A stretch of DNA of 58,049 nt, from positions 1 to 58,049 of IMG/VR virus record IMGVR_UViG_3300030090_004029; one strand, 5' to 3'. The first letter of the stretch is position 1. Each line of letters begins with the position of its first letter. Source of the stretch: a virus. The translations under genes were made by a program, and so were the position numbers. The notes beneath the pieces were generated by a model. It ran no database searches. It was not told the origin of the DNA and saw only the letters and a program-made list of their open reading frames with translations. Of the stretch, positions 8,341 through 19,178 are shown piece after piece.

Positions 8341-10866
8341 TTATTTTTGTGCAGCCTGTGCTGCCATTTGCATTCCAATCATTTTTGAGTTGTTCTGTAC
8401 ATATGTTTGTACCTCAGCAACAGCCCATTGATAATATTTATTTGCTTCAGCTTCATAAAGTTGAGCCTTCTGTGAATTTAAGGCTGTTTTTTGAGTTTCT
8501 GAAGCAACTTCTCCCTGATATTTTTGTAGATCTGAAGTATAAAGACCAACTTTGCTTTGATATTCTTGAACTTCTTTTGACAAGGTTGCATTATACTCTT
8601 CTACTTCCTTACTTATATTAGACTGATATGATTGAAGTTCAGCCTGATATTTTTGAATCTTACTAGCATTATCAGCTATTAGATCTTCCATTTGTTTAGC
8701 AGCATTCTCTAAAGCCAATGCTTGATCTTGTGCTTTATTAAACTTGTTTACATCAGTTATAAGAGCTGCTTCTTGTTGAACATCTTGAGCGTCTATCTGT
8801 GCTTGAGTAAGTACTTTTTGCATATCTGACTGATGTTTAGCAAGCTCTGCTTGTACGTTAGCCTGATATCTTACATTATCTTTATTGAATTCATTTAATT
8901 CATTCTGGAGATCCATTTGAATCACTGATAATTCTTTTTGAATCTGAGAATCAAAAGATTTTAATTCATTAGCATATTTAGACATTTTAGCTTGGTTGTC
9001 TTGAATAGTGGCTTGCATTGTTTGACCAGCAGATTGTAACTCAGCAGTATAAGACTGTATCGACTTTTGAATATTTGTAGAATAATTTTGAGATTCAGCA
9101 TTGTATTTAGCAAGAGCAGCATTATTATTTTCAATAGCGTCCTTTGCTTCTTGGGTTGCATTTTGTAAAGCTATCTTATTTGCTTCCTGTGCATCTGTTA
9201 ATTTCTTTTGAAGTTCTGCTTGGAATTCTGTTGCCTTGCTTTGATATTCTGCTTGAGCATTTGATAGCTCACCTTGAAACCTAGCCAATGCATTATTATT
9301 TGTTTCTAACCAAGCAGTATAAGAGGTTGATAGCTCTAATTGATATCTTGCCAATTTTTGTCCATATTCCTGAACTTCTTTTTGAATATTTGCTTGATAT
9401 GTAGCAACTTCATTTTGATATTTTGAAAGTTTTTGTATATACTCTTTACTTTCTTTTTCTAATAATAAATTAGAATCTGCCTGATGAGCCTGTGCTTCTA
9501 TTTGAGCATTGGTAATTTTTTCTTGAATAGTTGCTTGATATTCTACATTAGCATCATTAAAAACATTTAATTGATTTTGTAACGCTGATTGATATGCCTG
9601 TATATAGGTTTGTATCTTTCCTAATTGAGAAGCAGCTAATTCAGTATCTTCTTCATCTTCGATCATATGACCTAATACTTCAAACCAATCACTAAAATCT
9701 TGAAAATCTGCATCTGTTCCTATTGTTCCAGAACTAATTGTTGCAGTTAATTCTTCAGTAGCACCAGCTACTACAGGTGCGGTATAAACAGGTGCTGTCC
9801 CAAAAGAAGCGACTGTAACATCTGTTACTGAAGGCGTACTAAAACTAGGTGCAGATGGAGGAGTAGGTGGAGCAACTGATATGCTAAAAACGCCTGGATC
9901 GTTGTCTCCAAAAGGATTTCTATCTTCCTCTGCTTCCCACCAATCTTCAAAACTTATAAAATCATCTAGTCTTTGAGATTCAAAAAGAGGTGGGACTAAA
10001 GACTCTACTGAAGTTTGAGTAGCATCACTATAATTAACAGTTGTAAGTGAAACAGCGGTTGGTTGTGTATCAAATACGGGGAATCCAGGATCAGTAAATG
10101 ATACTGTACTTATCGTTGGTACACTAGGCACTACTGCATTAATAGCGGTTGAAGGCTTTGTATAAGTTGGTACATCTCCAGATATATCAGCTTTATTAAC
10201 AGAAGAAACAGTTATCGGAAAGATTGAAGAAGCACTAGCATCTGCATTGGTTGCATCTGTATAACTTACTGTAGATATCGTTGGTACATTTGGTGCGACA
10301 GAAGTTATGGATAGATCACTACCAAAATCAGGAGCAGTAGGTGCTATAGGAGCAGTAACATCACTCCAATCTGGTATTGTATCACTGGATAACTTTGTGA
10401 ATTCTTTAGCACATGCATGAAATATAATAGCATTTCTTAGATCAGAATCATCATCTAACTTAGAAAAGTCTACATATTGAACATGAGCAGTAGTTGAATC
10501 ACTAGGTGCAGGTTTGACCTGTACCTTATTAGCAGGATCCAACCAATATTTAGGATGCTTTGAAGTAGCAAACTTTAAACTATTTGAATCTGATATATAG
10601 GGGCTATCTTCTATTGGAACTTGATTAGCAATATAACTTCCTCTTCTTACAGATATAATATTGTCTGTCCCTACTGGAAGTGTAATCGCTGTTGGACTTG
10701 AATCCCCACCATGAGAACCTGCAGTTGTCTCACTAGAAGCCCAGGTTAATAAATCTTTTGGAACGCTTGATACAACAAATTTTTGTGCAGAGATAATAAA
10801 CTGGTCGTCAGCGTCCGAAACTCCAGTTATATTCTCTATATCTAATTCTATACTTGTAGTTGCCAT
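8341..10866 (-). CDS. Large coiled-coil virion structural protein
   Basis: An 841-residue three-part protein. Residues 1-165 form a compact domain ending in a helix with DLRNAIIFHACAKEF. Residues ~165-390 are a low-complexity Pro/Thr/Ser/Val stretch with repeated 'VPTISTVSYTD' units. Residues ~400-841 are long alpha-helical coiled coil with heptad-like repeats of 'YQA.IQKEV.EY'. A rod such as a whisker, tail needle or internal tail rod is plausible. The N-terminus may seat on the connector. SD-preceded start. Confidence 0.65.
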   Translation of the reverse strand: MATTSIELDIENITGVSDADDQFIISAQKFVVSSVPKDLLTWASSETTAGSHGGDSSPTAITLPVGTDNIISVRRGSYIANQVPIEDSPYISDSNSLKFATSKHPKYWLDPANKVQVKPAPSDSTTAHVQYVDFSKLDDDSDLRNAIIFHACAKEFTKLSSDTIPDWSDVTAPIAPTAPDFGSDLSITSVAPNVPTISTVSYTDATNADASASSIFPITVSSVNKADISGDVPTYTKPSTAINAVVPSVPTISTVSFTDPGFPVFDTQPTAVSLTTVNYSDATQTSVESLVPPLFESQRLDDFISFEDWWEAEEDRNPFGDNDPGVFSISVAPPTPPSAPSFSTPSVTDVTVASFGTAPVYTAPVVAGATEELTATISSGTIGTDADFQDFSDWFEVLGHMIEDEEDTELAASQLGKIQTYIQAYQSALQNQLNVFNDANVEYQATIQEKITNAQIEAQAHQADSNLLLEKESKEYIQKLSKYQNEVATYQANIQKEVQEYGQKLARYQLELSTSYTAWLETNNNALARFQGELSNAQAEYQSKATEFQAELQKKLTDAQEANKIALQNATQEAKDAIENNNAALAKYNAESQNYSTNIQKSIQSYTAELQSAGQTMQATIQDNQAKMSKYANELKSFDSQIQKELSVIQMDLQNELNEFNKDNVRYQANVQAELAKHQSDMQKVLTQAQIDAQDVQQEAALITDVNKFNKAQDQALALENAAKQMEDLIADNASKIQKYQAELQSYQSNISKEVEEYNATLSKEVQEYQSKVGLYTSDLQKYQGEVASETQKTALNSQKAQLYEAEANKYYQWAVAEVQTYVQNNSKMIGMQMAAQAAQK

Positions 10867-10919
10867 ATTTTATAGAAGGGGGGAAATCAATCCCCCCTCC
10901 ATTTGTTTAGTTAGCTTGA

Positions 10920-11435
10920 TTAAACAAGTTCGATACTAACAGCATCTATTCTTACTTCGTTATCAGCATGAGCTGCACTCCAATCAACATTAAGAGCTAC
11001 AGCTAAAGTACCTGTAGTATCTTTTGATGTTAATGCAGTTTGACCAATAACCACAGTTGCACCTAATGCATCTGTTCTTATTTCAGAAATAGCTGTCATC
11101 GCACCAGAACTGCCTGATGCAGTTACATGAACATCAGCCCAAGCGTAGATGATATCATCATCAGCTACGTCTAGTGCTGCACCTGTTGCAATAGCAGTAC
11201 CACCAAATTTAAGAATTGGTGTTAATGTATCTGTACTATTACTATCAACAACTGTACAGAATACCTTGATCCTTACGATATCTCCAACTTCCAACTTATT
11301 AGCTGGAATCATGTAAGAGAAAAGATCTGCAGCATCTGTAGAGTTTTCATGTTCACGACCTGTGCCTGCCTCAGAGAATAACTTCTCACCAACTCTATTG
11401 TCGAACGAATTTTGTCCGTACATCGGATTAGCCAT
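10920..11435 (-). CDS. Putative capsid decoration or head-stabilising protein
   Basis: A 171-residue beta-rich protein immediately downstream of the major capsid gene, the usual place for a decoration/cement protein. The start 'MANPMYGQNSFDNRVGEKL' is polar. The rest is strands rich in Ala, Thr and Val, ending in 'VRIDAVSIELV'. Assignment rests on position and composition, not on a recognised motif. Confidence 0.55.
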   Translation of the reverse strand: MANPMYGQNSFDNRVGEKLFSEAGTGREHENSTDAADLFSYMIPANKLEVGDIVRIKVFCTVVDSNSTDTLTPILKFGGTAIATGAALDVADDDIIYAWADVHVTASGSSGAMTAISEIRTDALGATVVIGQTALTSKDTTGTLAVALNVDWSAAHADNEVRIDAVSIELV

Positions 11436-11446
11436 TATCTACCCCC

Positions 11447-13060
11447 TTATGTCCAGATAGCATGGGATTCGGCCATTGACCATTCCATGCCAGCTTCGGT
11501 TAAGATTTGATCTACCCTGCGGTCAACACCTGAGTTTTCAAGTGTTTGAACACCAACGTAGACTGAGGTGTCACGATTTAAGCCATTACCAACAAGAGGT
11601 CTGTAAGCACAATGCTTCATGTTAATACCTAACATCTTGACATTAGTTCCATCTAAATGGACATTACGTGCAACATTCATGTCACCATAAACTGTCGAGA
11701 TAGTTGTGATATCTACACCGAAGACCTTTTTGCGTCCTGTTAGACTCATGTCAGCCCTTGCTAGTGAATTTTCACCATTAGCACTTGGATTTGCAGACTG
11801 AAAAGCCTGAACTGATCCAAGGTTGTTAGCAAAGTATCCACTTAGTTTATGCAACCAATTGTATACATCTGTAGAACAGAAGAATACGGTTGCTCCACTA
11901 TTGTTGTAGCGAGGATCAAGAAGATTTGATAGATCATCTAAGAAACCATCTTGAGACTTTGTTTGTGTATCCAAGCTAAAGACATTACCATAACTTGTGA
12001 TATAATCAACAGCACCTTGAGTGTATTGAATACTATCACCATCTGTATACTGAGATCCAAATAGTAATGATGTTTCAATATCCCATTTATGTTCGATCAA
12101 CTTTTCACGCCATACACGTGCCCACTCACTAGATTCGAACTTCAATACTGTGGCACGAGCCGTATTGGTCATTGCCATTGAAGTTTTCCAGATCTGAGTA
12201 AGCCCATGATTGGATTGATAAGGTTGGTCGATCCAGGTTTCTGGAAAACCAGAACCTTCAGCATGTGCCGAACCAACTACATATGTTCTTGCTCTTTCGA
12301 GAAGAGATGCAATTGATTGATCCGCTACTACTTCATCACCAGCTGCTCCACCAGGGCCGAAGTTATTATTGTAATAACCTGCAAATCCAACATAACTGGA
12401 ATCTGGGGCTTTAACAACTTTACATTCAACCACTGCAGGATACTTACTATCCTTTGCAGAGCTTTCGTATGAAGATGCATCAACTGATGATACCCTTGCG
12501 AGAATATAACTTTCTCCCCATGACGTAGTTGCAGAAGCACCATCTGTCATAGTTGGGATCTTGATCAATTGACCTGGTAAGAAGAACTTTGGCGTAGTTC
12601 CACTTGCTCCAACATCAACTTTGTTGGATGTGTTACCGTATACATTCTGTACATTACCTTGATACTTATAATCACCTGCCATATAAAGTTTCAAAGTGTC
12701 ACCAACTGCTACAGAGGTTCCGGTACCACCATCATTATATGCTTCTATTGTAGAATCTGCAAATTCATCTGCTCCATCATTTTGCACATAACCCATAACA
12801 TAAGCATATCGTTTATTAAACGAGGGACGTTTCTCAGTATACTTGAACTGAGGATCGTCTGTCGGTTTTTTTGAAGCCAAACTCAGAAATCTGAAGAATG
12901 GATCTTGAGGAATTGCAAGCTCAGATACCCTGCTACCAAAATTATACTTTCTCCTGATATCACCAGTAGAAAGATTGGTACTTGTACCCGGGCCTCGTCC
13001 GTCAAAATCCGCCACAGTAAGATCTGTATTTGGCGTTATGACTGATACAAAATCAGACAT
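11447..13060 (-). CDS. Putative major capsid protein
   Basis: A 537-residue protein downstream of portal and scaffold-like genes. It is Gly/Thr/Ser-rich with mixed alpha/beta, a long helical stretch around 'EWARVWREKLIEHKWDIETSL', and a C-terminal region with 'VARNVHLDG' and 'NMKHCAYRPL'. Order (portal, scaffold, this gene, decoration) and size suit the coat protein of a large T=7-or-more capsid, probably HK97-fold. SD AAAGGAGTTCG precedes ATG. Confidence comes mainly from gene order. Confidence 0.75.
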   Translation of the reverse strand: MSDFVSVITPNTDLTVADFDGRGPGTSTNLSTGDIRRKYNFGSRVSELAIPQDPFFRFLSLASKKPTDDPQFKYTEKRPSFNKRYAYVMGYVQNDGADEFADSTIEAYNDGGTGTSVAVGDTLKLYMAGDYKYQGNVQNVYGNTSNKVDVGASGTTPKFFLPGQLIKIPTMTDGASATTSWGESYILARVSSVDASSYESSAKDSKYPAVVECKVVKAPDSSYVGFAGYYNNNFGPGGAAGDEVVADQSIASLLERARTYVVGSAHAEGSGFPETWIDQPYQSNHGLTQIWKTSMAMTNTARATVLKFESSEWARVWREKLIEHKWDIETSLLFGSQYTDGDSIQYTQGAVDYITSYGNVFSLDTQTKSQDGFLDDLSNLLDPRYNNSGATVFFCSTDVYNWLHKLSGYFANNLGSVQAFQSANPSANGENSLARADMSLTGRKKVFGVDITTISTVYGDMNVARNVHLDGTNVKMLGINMKHCAYRPLVGNGLNRDTSVYVGVQTLENSGVDRRVDQILTEAGMEWSMAESHAIWT

Positions 13061-13106
13061 TACGAACTCCTTTCTTTAAGTTCAGACAGACGTTATAAAA
13101 TCTTAT

Positions 13107-14024
13107 CTATCCGAACAGGTTGTCTAACTCAGAGTCAGTACCCAATAATGCGTCAAATACTGAATTATCTGCACTTTTTTCTTGAGTACGACTATTTGCT
13201 CCGCTGACTGTAGACGGCATGCTTTGTACGTTCTTCATCTGATCTAACATATCTTTTTTAGTAGCCTGTGCAACATTACCTGCAACTTTTTGCTTATTCT
13301 TCAAGTAGTTGATATCGTCAAGAGTAAGAGTATGTGTCTTTGCCCATTCCACCATTTCCATATATTCTTCATCAGACATTCCAGATTCCTTTCGAAATTT
13401 GGCCTCTTCCTGCATACGTTTATTTTCAGCTGCTTGTTTCGAAGCATTTTGCTTTTCATGTTGCAACATACTACCGACTCTTTGCTGAACGATCCTATCT
13501 ACATGAGCATTCATCACCTTAGCACTATCTGAATTTGGATCAGACATTGCTTCTTGCTCGTTGTAAATAAAATCCTCATCCAGACCAAGAGAAGATTGGA
13601 TGCTTTTTGATGGTTGCCCACCATTGACCAGATAATCACGGACATGCTCTACCAGCCCGCTATCGTTTTTCATTGCTTCAAGAACAGGAACAAAAGGTTC
13701 TACACTTTTGTACTGCTCAGCGAGCTTGACGGCTTCACGACTGCTATCAGCATATCGTTTTTTATAAGGGTTGCCATCATCGTCCCAGTCCACACTATTG
13801 GAGCCAACATTCTGTTCAGAGCGAGTTTCCTGTACGGGGTCGCCTATTTGTTGTTGGGTTGCCTCGGTGGGTTCATCTTGTATTGCCCCGTTCACTTCAT
13901 TTTCCAGAGCATCAAAAAAAGATGCTTCAGAAGAGCCAAATACAGCTTTCTCTGCTGGATCAACTGCTTGATCTTGAGAAGGTTGATCTGGGTTACTTAC
14001 TGAATCTTGAACCATTTCGTCCAT
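13107..14024 (-). CDS. Putative scaffolding protein
   Basis: A 305-residue, highly charged, Gln/Glu/Lys-rich helical protein between portal and major capsid genes. It has an acidic disordered N-terminus, central coiled-coil-like helices ('EKQNASKQAAENKRMQEEAKF') and the C-terminal 'FDALLGTDSELDNLFG', a short amphipathic end of the type that docks onto coat protein. Composition, length and position match phage capsid scaffolds. No protease domain is visible. Confidence 0.7.
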   Translation of the reverse strand: MDEMVQDSVSNPDQPSQDQAVDPAEKAVFGSSEASFFDALENEVNGAIQDEPTEATQQQIGDPVQETRSEQNVGSNSVDWDDDGNPYKKRYADSSREAVKLAEQYKSVEPFVPVLEAMKNDSGLVEHVRDYLVNGGQPSKSIQSSLGLDEDFIYNEQEAMSDPNSDSAKVMNAHVDRIVQQRVGSMLQHEKQNASKQAAENKRMQEEAKFRKESGMSDEEYMEMVEWAKTHTLTLDDINYLKNKQKVAGNVAQATKKDMLDQMKNVQSMPSTVSGANSRTQEKSADNSVFDALLGTDSELDNLFG

Positions 14025-14060
14025 TTTGTACCTCTTTTTTAGTTATACTATTGAATTATT

Positions 14061-16361
14061 TTACGAATTATTCTTATTACCTTGCAACTGGTTTCGAGCT
14101 TTTTGTATCTCTAGTTGCATTTCTTTCTTTTTCATAGCTGCTTCATTACTTAAAGCACCTTGAACAACAGCTTGTTCTGCCTGTGTTTGTCTATATGCAT
14201 CTTTGGTATCACCTTTGATCTGTTCTTTTTGTTTAGTGATCTCCATTTCTGCTTGCATGACCTTGCCTTTGATACCAGCTTGTACCAATTGCCTTTCAAG
14301 CGTTTCAATTGTTCCTTCTTTATCCTTAAGGGCTTCTTGTAGTTGAGAAAGTTGTCCTTGTAACTGAGAGTACAAACTCTTTCTTTTTGCAATAAGATCT
14401 TTCTTTTTGATATCTGTTTCTGCAAGAACCGCAAGATCGTCTACAACGCCAAGTTGTAATAACTCTTTTAGTTCAGATAGATATGCCCATCTATTGATAG
14501 GTAGTGTGGATCCAGATACAACCTTAACATCAAACCTTGCAGCTGAATAATCCATTGATTTTCCAATTGCTTCTCCCATGTCATTGAATATTGGGATATT
14601 GATCTCAAGTTCACGATCTTCTTGTATCGCAGATGGTTGTACGATCCTAAATCTTTTATTTGCAGTATATATTGCCTGAGAATACTGCATCACTATAGTT
14701 CCAAGTTGTTTTAGTGCTGGTTCTATAGAATTTTTCATCCATTGTTTTACACGTCTTGTACCATACTCATCTAATGCAAGCATACCACGAAATGTTTCAT
14801 GCTGTTGTTGAGTATCGCCCTGCATAGAAGAATAGATACCTGCAAGATACTCCATATCTCCTTTTCCTTCTTGAACAATACTAAAGAAAGCATTGGACAA
14901 TGGTGCTGGCATAACAGGAGTTGGTCTTTCTGTACCAGGTCTAACTGGAAGCAAGGCACCAGGTGCGGAAGAATATTTCTCCCACATCTCTGCATCAATA
15001 CTACCTTCTTCGAACATCCACCTTAAGCTACTTCCCAACGATGCATTATGAACCATGATCTGATGAGATTTATTTATTTCTTTCTGTTTTCCTATTAATG
15101 GACTAACAGCAGATATAGGATATGGGGTACCTGTCCACTTATAATGAAATGGCACAATAGGATACTCTGTTACATTTTCTGGAAGAATATATTCATAAAG
15201 CAATTGATCCCCAGCAAGACAACATTGTTTGATCCTTGTTCCGTAAAACTTAACAGCATCTACAACATTAACTGCAAATGTCTTATCTTTTAAAAGTATT
15301 TTATATTCTTTTTCAGATATTATCTTATTTTCGATCTTTGATTGTGCAGCCTGCAATTCACTCATGTATTCTTGTTCTGCAACTTGTAATTGTTGTTGCA
15401 TCATCTCTTGAGCTTTTTGCATCTCAAGCTCATATCTTTCGGGTATCATCTTACCCTCAGCTACAGCTTGCTCCATTTGTTGTTGCTGTTCAAGTAATTG
15501 AACTTCCATCTCAGCAGCCATCTCTTTCATTCTGACCTGAACCTGTTGCTGTATGGCTTGCAATTCTTCAGGGCTGGGAGGGATGCGATAGAATACATTC
15601 ATATATGCTATCTTTAATTTTTCATATACCTCAAAGAATTCTATTAAAGGTTCTTGTTCTCCATCCGCTGTAATACCAATATCATCCATTGAATCATCAT
15701 CGTATAGAAATGTTCTTTGGTCTCCCGTACCTAACGGTCGTCTTGTATAAGAAAAGTTTGTTTGTTCATCGCTATTCGCTTTATCTATCTTTCTCTTTTG
15801 ATCTGGGAATAGCTTTATAAGATGACTTTTAGGAAGAACCTTTCTTATCATGATATAAGATGCATCTCTGAACATGATATCCCTTGACTTTTGATCTACA
15901 TAGATATCAAATGGTTCTGGCTGAGATATCTTTACTTCTCCCATTCCATTGTCAGCATCCTTATCTATCTCTACCATTAGATATCCAAGGCTCTTTGTGA
16001 TCGCATCATTTACAGCATTCGAATAAAGTGTATCTCCATCAGAATGTCCCCAGATATAATCTGCTATATCACTGAATACTGCAGCTACATCAGAGTCACT
16101 ACCTTCAACACCAACAGCCTGCCACCTGGGATTATTAGCAGTTGCGTAGTAATTTAACATTTCCACCACAGGCAATATCCTGTTTATAGTAAATGTCGGC
16201 ATACCTTGTTCACGAAGAGAAGCAATTTCAGTTTCTTTTAACTGATCATCATGTGCAAAGTCATATCCTTCTTGATTGACATTTTGCCATTGCTCTCTTA
16301 TAAAATTATTACTATAATGAAATAGTTGCCGAACTTGGTCGGCTTTTTTCTTTTTAGCCAT
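14061..16361 (-). CDS. Portal protein
   Basis: About 766 residues. I place the start at the ATG overlapping the terminase stop (TAATG), giving MAKKKKADQ. The N-terminal ~240 residues include 'MPTFTINRILPVVEMLNYY' and 'NNPRWQAVG', typical of P22-type portals. Residues ~265-345 are an inserted Gln/Glu-rich coiled coil. The C-terminal ~130 residues are a long helical, Gln-rich barrel-like segment. It would form the dodecameric DNA channel at one capsid vertex and dock the large terminase encoded just upstream. Confidence 0.85.
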   Translation of the reverse strand: MAKKKKADQVRQLFHYSNNFIREQWQNVNQEGYDFAHDDQLKETEIASLREQGMPTFTINRILPVVEMLNYYATANNPRWQAVGVEGSDSDVAAVFSDIADYIWGHSDGDTLYSNAVNDAITKSLGYLMVEIDKDADNGMGEVKISQPEPFDIYVDQKSRDIMFRDASYIMIRKVLPKSHLIKLFPDQKRKIDKANSDEQTNFSYTRRPLGTGDQRTFLYDDDSMDDIGITADGEQEPLIEFFEVYEKLKIAYMNVFYRIPPSPEELQAIQQQVQVRMKEMAAEMEVQLLEQQQQMEQAVAEGKMIPERYELEMQKAQEMMQQQLQVAEQEYMSELQAAQSKIENKIISEKEYKILLKDKTFAVNVVDAVKFYGTRIKQCCLAGDQLLYEYILPENVTEYPIVPFHYKWTGTPYPISAVSPLIGKQKEINKSHQIMVHNASLGSSLRWMFEEGSIDAEMWEKYSSAPGALLPVRPGTERPTPVMPAPLSNAFFSIVQEGKGDMEYLAGIYSSMQGDTQQQHETFRGMLALDEYGTRRVKQWMKNSIEPALKQLGTIVMQYSQAIYTANKRFRIVQPSAIQEDRELEINIPIFNDMGEAIGKSMDYSAARFDVKVVSGSTLPINRWAYLSELKELLQLGVVDDLAVLAETDIKKKDLIAKRKSLYSQLQGQLSQLQEALKDKEGTIETLERQLVQAGIKGKVMQAEMEITKQKEQIKGDTKDAYRQTQAEQAVVQGALSNEAAMKKKEMQLEIQKARNQLQGNKNNS

Positions 16362-17917
16362 TATGCTACCACCCAATCCTTTACCTTAGGTTTACGTTTA
16401 TACCAATCTCCATCTTTATTCTTCTTGGAATTCATAGGTGGATGTGCATACTTACATGCATATGCAAGTGCATCAATGGTATCGTCATGTGCCATACGAG
16501 GCCCAAATGTTATTATTTCTCTATGTAGATCGTACATCTCTTTCTTTAAATGTATCTGCCCTACTGCAAATCTTTGTGATAATACCTCCTGTATACGATC
16601 TCGTTTACTCATGCGAGTACCAGGCTTCTCTGGTCTGCAACCTATACTAAAATCATTCCTCCTACGCATCTCTGACTGCAATGATTGAAAAATAGGTTTA
16701 CTCATACTGGTATCTTCTACTGTAAATAGTGATGGATGGTAGGTCTTTGCATAATCAAACATATAATCCACTATTCCTTTTCTTTCCTCACCAAGTATAG
16801 ACAGAACAGGTATAGACCTTTTTCGTATATAATCCAATACATAGATATTATTCTCAGGGGTTACTGCTACTACTATGAGAACTGAGAAATCACTATCCCG
16901 CCTTTGACTATCGGTGGCAGGATCAACCCCACAAAAGACATTGCAGGGCTGAGTATCCTGCCCATTAGGCGTAATGAATGATAATCCTGTTTCATCATCA
17001 TGGGTAAATATCCCATCCCAATGCTTTATATGCTCTCTCGTGAATATTGCGTCATCTGCACTCTGAACCTCCATCATATATTCTTGATAGAATTTCTGTG
17101 GCTGTCCAGAATCAGCATAAAACTTTTTCTTACGTTGCATTTCTTTATGTCCAAACCAACTAGGCCATAGAGGATTACCATCATCCATGATCGCCTTATA
17201 GGTTATGACCTTCCAACTAAATTTTTCTTTTTCTTTTTTTGCTTTATCATATCCGACCAGGATATTTTGTATAAAAGAATCAAAGTGTACAGGTGTTCCA
17301 TTAATTCTAAGCCTGCCATCCGCAGGTTCCAGAGCTGGAAAGACCACAGCTGTAACAAGATTTGATATTTTTGCTCTCGATTCTGGAGTAATGGTGTTAT
17401 TCTCATCTTCAAAATCATCCAAAACAATAAGATCGTATCTTTTGTGCAACTTAGCACCCCCACGAATGCCAGATAAGTTAGACTTCGATATAAGTTTACA
17501 ACCGTTCGATAGCTCAATGTCGTCCTCCGTCCATTTTCTTCCCTTTAGATCTCCAAAATAGTACTTCACTTTATCATTATATTCAATATGGTATTTAATA
17601 TAATCAAGATTTGGTACGGATATCTTTGAAGAAGCAGCAACCCACCCATAGAATAATGGATCTGTAGCAAAGCAGAAATCATGCATGATATTACATTTTG
17701 TAAGTACGGTTTTTCCATGTCCCCTTGGAAGAATGATAGCCAACTGTCTATGATCTTTATCCATTAAAGCATCCGTTACCTCATAATGAAAGAATGGTGT
17801 TTCTGAACGCATAAAATCCTCTGGAAGAAATAATTTCCCAAAGGCAATAAGGTCTTTTTTAGCTAATTCTAATTGTTCCTCAGCCTTCGATACAACTTTT
17901 GTATTAATATTTGCCAT
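16361..17917 (-). CDS. terL: Terminase large subunit
   Basis: DNA-packaging motor ATPase-nuclease. From the chosen start (MANINTKVV) the Walker A is PRGHGKT at residues 64-70. A Walker B follows in 'YDLIVLDDFED', and an RNase H-like nuclease domain begins near 'CGVDPATDSQRRDSD', where the first catalytic Asp is expected. An in-frame ATG at 17959 would add 14 residues but lacks an SD. Total length (~518 aa) is normal for the family. It sits between the 409-aa gene and the portal. Confidence 0.93.
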   Translation of the reverse strand: MANINTKVVSKAEEQLELAKKDLIAFGKLFLPEDFMRSETPFFHYEVTDALMDKDHRQLAIILPRGHGKTVLTKCNIMHDFCFATDPLFYGWVAASSKISVPNLDYIKYHIEYNDKVKYYFGDLKGRKWTEDDIELSNGCKLISKSNLSGIRGGAKLHKRYDLIVLDDFEDENNTITPESRAKISNLVTAVVFPALEPADGRLRINGTPVHFDSFIQNILVGYDKAKKEKEKFSWKVITYKAIMDDGNPLWPSWFGHKEMQRKKKFYADSGQPQKFYQEYMMEVQSADDAIFTREHIKHWDGIFTHDDETGLSFITPNGQDTQPCNVFCGVDPATDSQRRDSDFSVLIVVAVTPENNIYVLDYIRKRSIPVLSILGEERKGIVDYMFDYAKTYHPSLFTVEDTSMSKPIFQSLQSEMRRRNDFSIGCRPEKPGTRMSKRDRIQEVLSQRFAVGQIHLKKEMYDLHREIITFGPRMAHDDTIDALAYACKYAHPPMNSKKNKDGDWYKRKPKVKDWVVA

Positions 17918-19133
17918 ATTTTGCCAACTCTTTCTTGGTAGGAAGAGTTCCCAATCCATGATGAATGCTACCTGTATAAGTACCTTTTATATGAGGAGGT
18001 TTTATCAACATCTCTGCTATTGTTCTTAACGCTGCACTTCTTATGTCACGCTTAAGCCACGCCCCACCCTTTGCCTCGCTCCCGGGCCCCCAAGGCCTTA
18101 CGCTATACTCACTAGGCTTCATAAGCCCTCTAAAGATTTTTTTCCACTCACTTGGATGCATTTTAAAATCCCAAACATCTTCATAATCAACCTGTCCATG
18201 AAATGTGGGCTTTGGTGAAGTAAGATGGGAACGACCTACTTTTCTAGCATATCCACCCATAACGCTATGATCAGTTGGAGAAGCCTTCTCACCAACTTCC
18301 TTTAAAAGCTTTTTGCCTCTTACACTTTTAGGATTAAAGCTAAAAGTACCATCGGGATTTTCTATAAATATATTCTTTCCAGCTCGTGGTTTCAATCCAA
18401 AGGCTTTTCTATATAAAAACTCTCGTGCATCACTTGCTGCTCTTTCGGGAAAAACCTGACTTTGATATGCCTCAACTAAATCTTTTTTTCTCGTATCCAT
18501 AGCACCATATAAAGGTTCATCTTTAAGGATCGACCTTGCAACTGTTTTAGCTTTTCCTAATACACTCTTTCTATGTCCACCATATTGATTTATATTATAA
18601 GCAATTTTTCTTCGAGTTTCACCATATCCCCAAGGTTGTCTTATATTTGTAGCAACACGACCTGCAACTTGAGGTGTTTTATACAATCCGCCTACCACTC
18701 CTAAAGAACCAAGGATCCCCCTAGCACTTTCCATCCCTTCATCAACAAGTTCTTCAGGTGGATCAATAATATCAACAAAGGGAATACCAGGGAGAATGTC
18801 GGCAGCAGCTGCAGCAGTTGCCCCAACTAGACCAGATTGATAAAAATCATCAGCCTTTTTCTGTACCGCACTTCTTTTCTCTTCAGCTACCTCTCCATAT
18901 AGCTTATTTCGCATATCAAGCCATGATTTTTCTAGTGGAGTGCCCTCTACACTATCATGAGATACATTTAATAAGTATTCCTGGAGTTCTTGATCCTTAA
19001 GTAACTTATCTTTTTGTTCTTCCGATACTGCTGTTGAAGATGGTGCATAAAAAAGGTCTTCTTCTTGCGTACTATCAACCATTAGGTCGAAAATATCAGC
19101 ATCAGATAGACGGTTTGTTTCTGAATTAGCCAT
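17904..19133 (-). CDS. Hypothetical protein preceding large terminase
   Basis: A 409-residue protein of unknown function, basic in its second half. Around residues 100-140 there is an Ala/Gly/Pro-rich, moderately hydrophobic patch (AAAAADILPGIPFVDIIDPP) and then 'GILGSLGVVGGLY', which might contact membrane. It overlaps the terminase start by a few codons. It could be an injected or head protein; position alone does not decide. Confidence 0.6.
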   Translation of the reverse strand: MANSETNRLSDADIFDLMVDSTQEEDLFYAPSSTAVSEEQKDKLLKDQELQEYLLNVSHDSVEGTPLEKSWLDMRNKLYGEVAEEKRSAVQKKADDFYQSGLVGATAAAAADILPGIPFVDIIDPPEELVDEGMESARGILGSLGVVGGLYKTPQVAGRVATNIRQPWGYGETRRKIAYNINQYGGHRKSVLGKAKTVARSILKDEPLYGAMDTRKKDLVEAYQSQVFPERAASDAREFLYRKAFGLKPRAGKNIFIENPDGTFSFNPKSVRGKKLLKEVGEKASPTDHSVMGGYARKVGRSHLTSPKPTFHGQVDYEDVWDFKMHPSEWKKIFRGLMKPSEYSVRPWGPGSEAKGGAWLKRDIRSAALRTIAEMLIKPPHIKGTYTGSIHHGLGTLPTKKELAKYGKY

Positions 19134-19178
19134 TTATTGTAGCTTATTATACAAAAAATAGCAATTACAAAGCAAAAA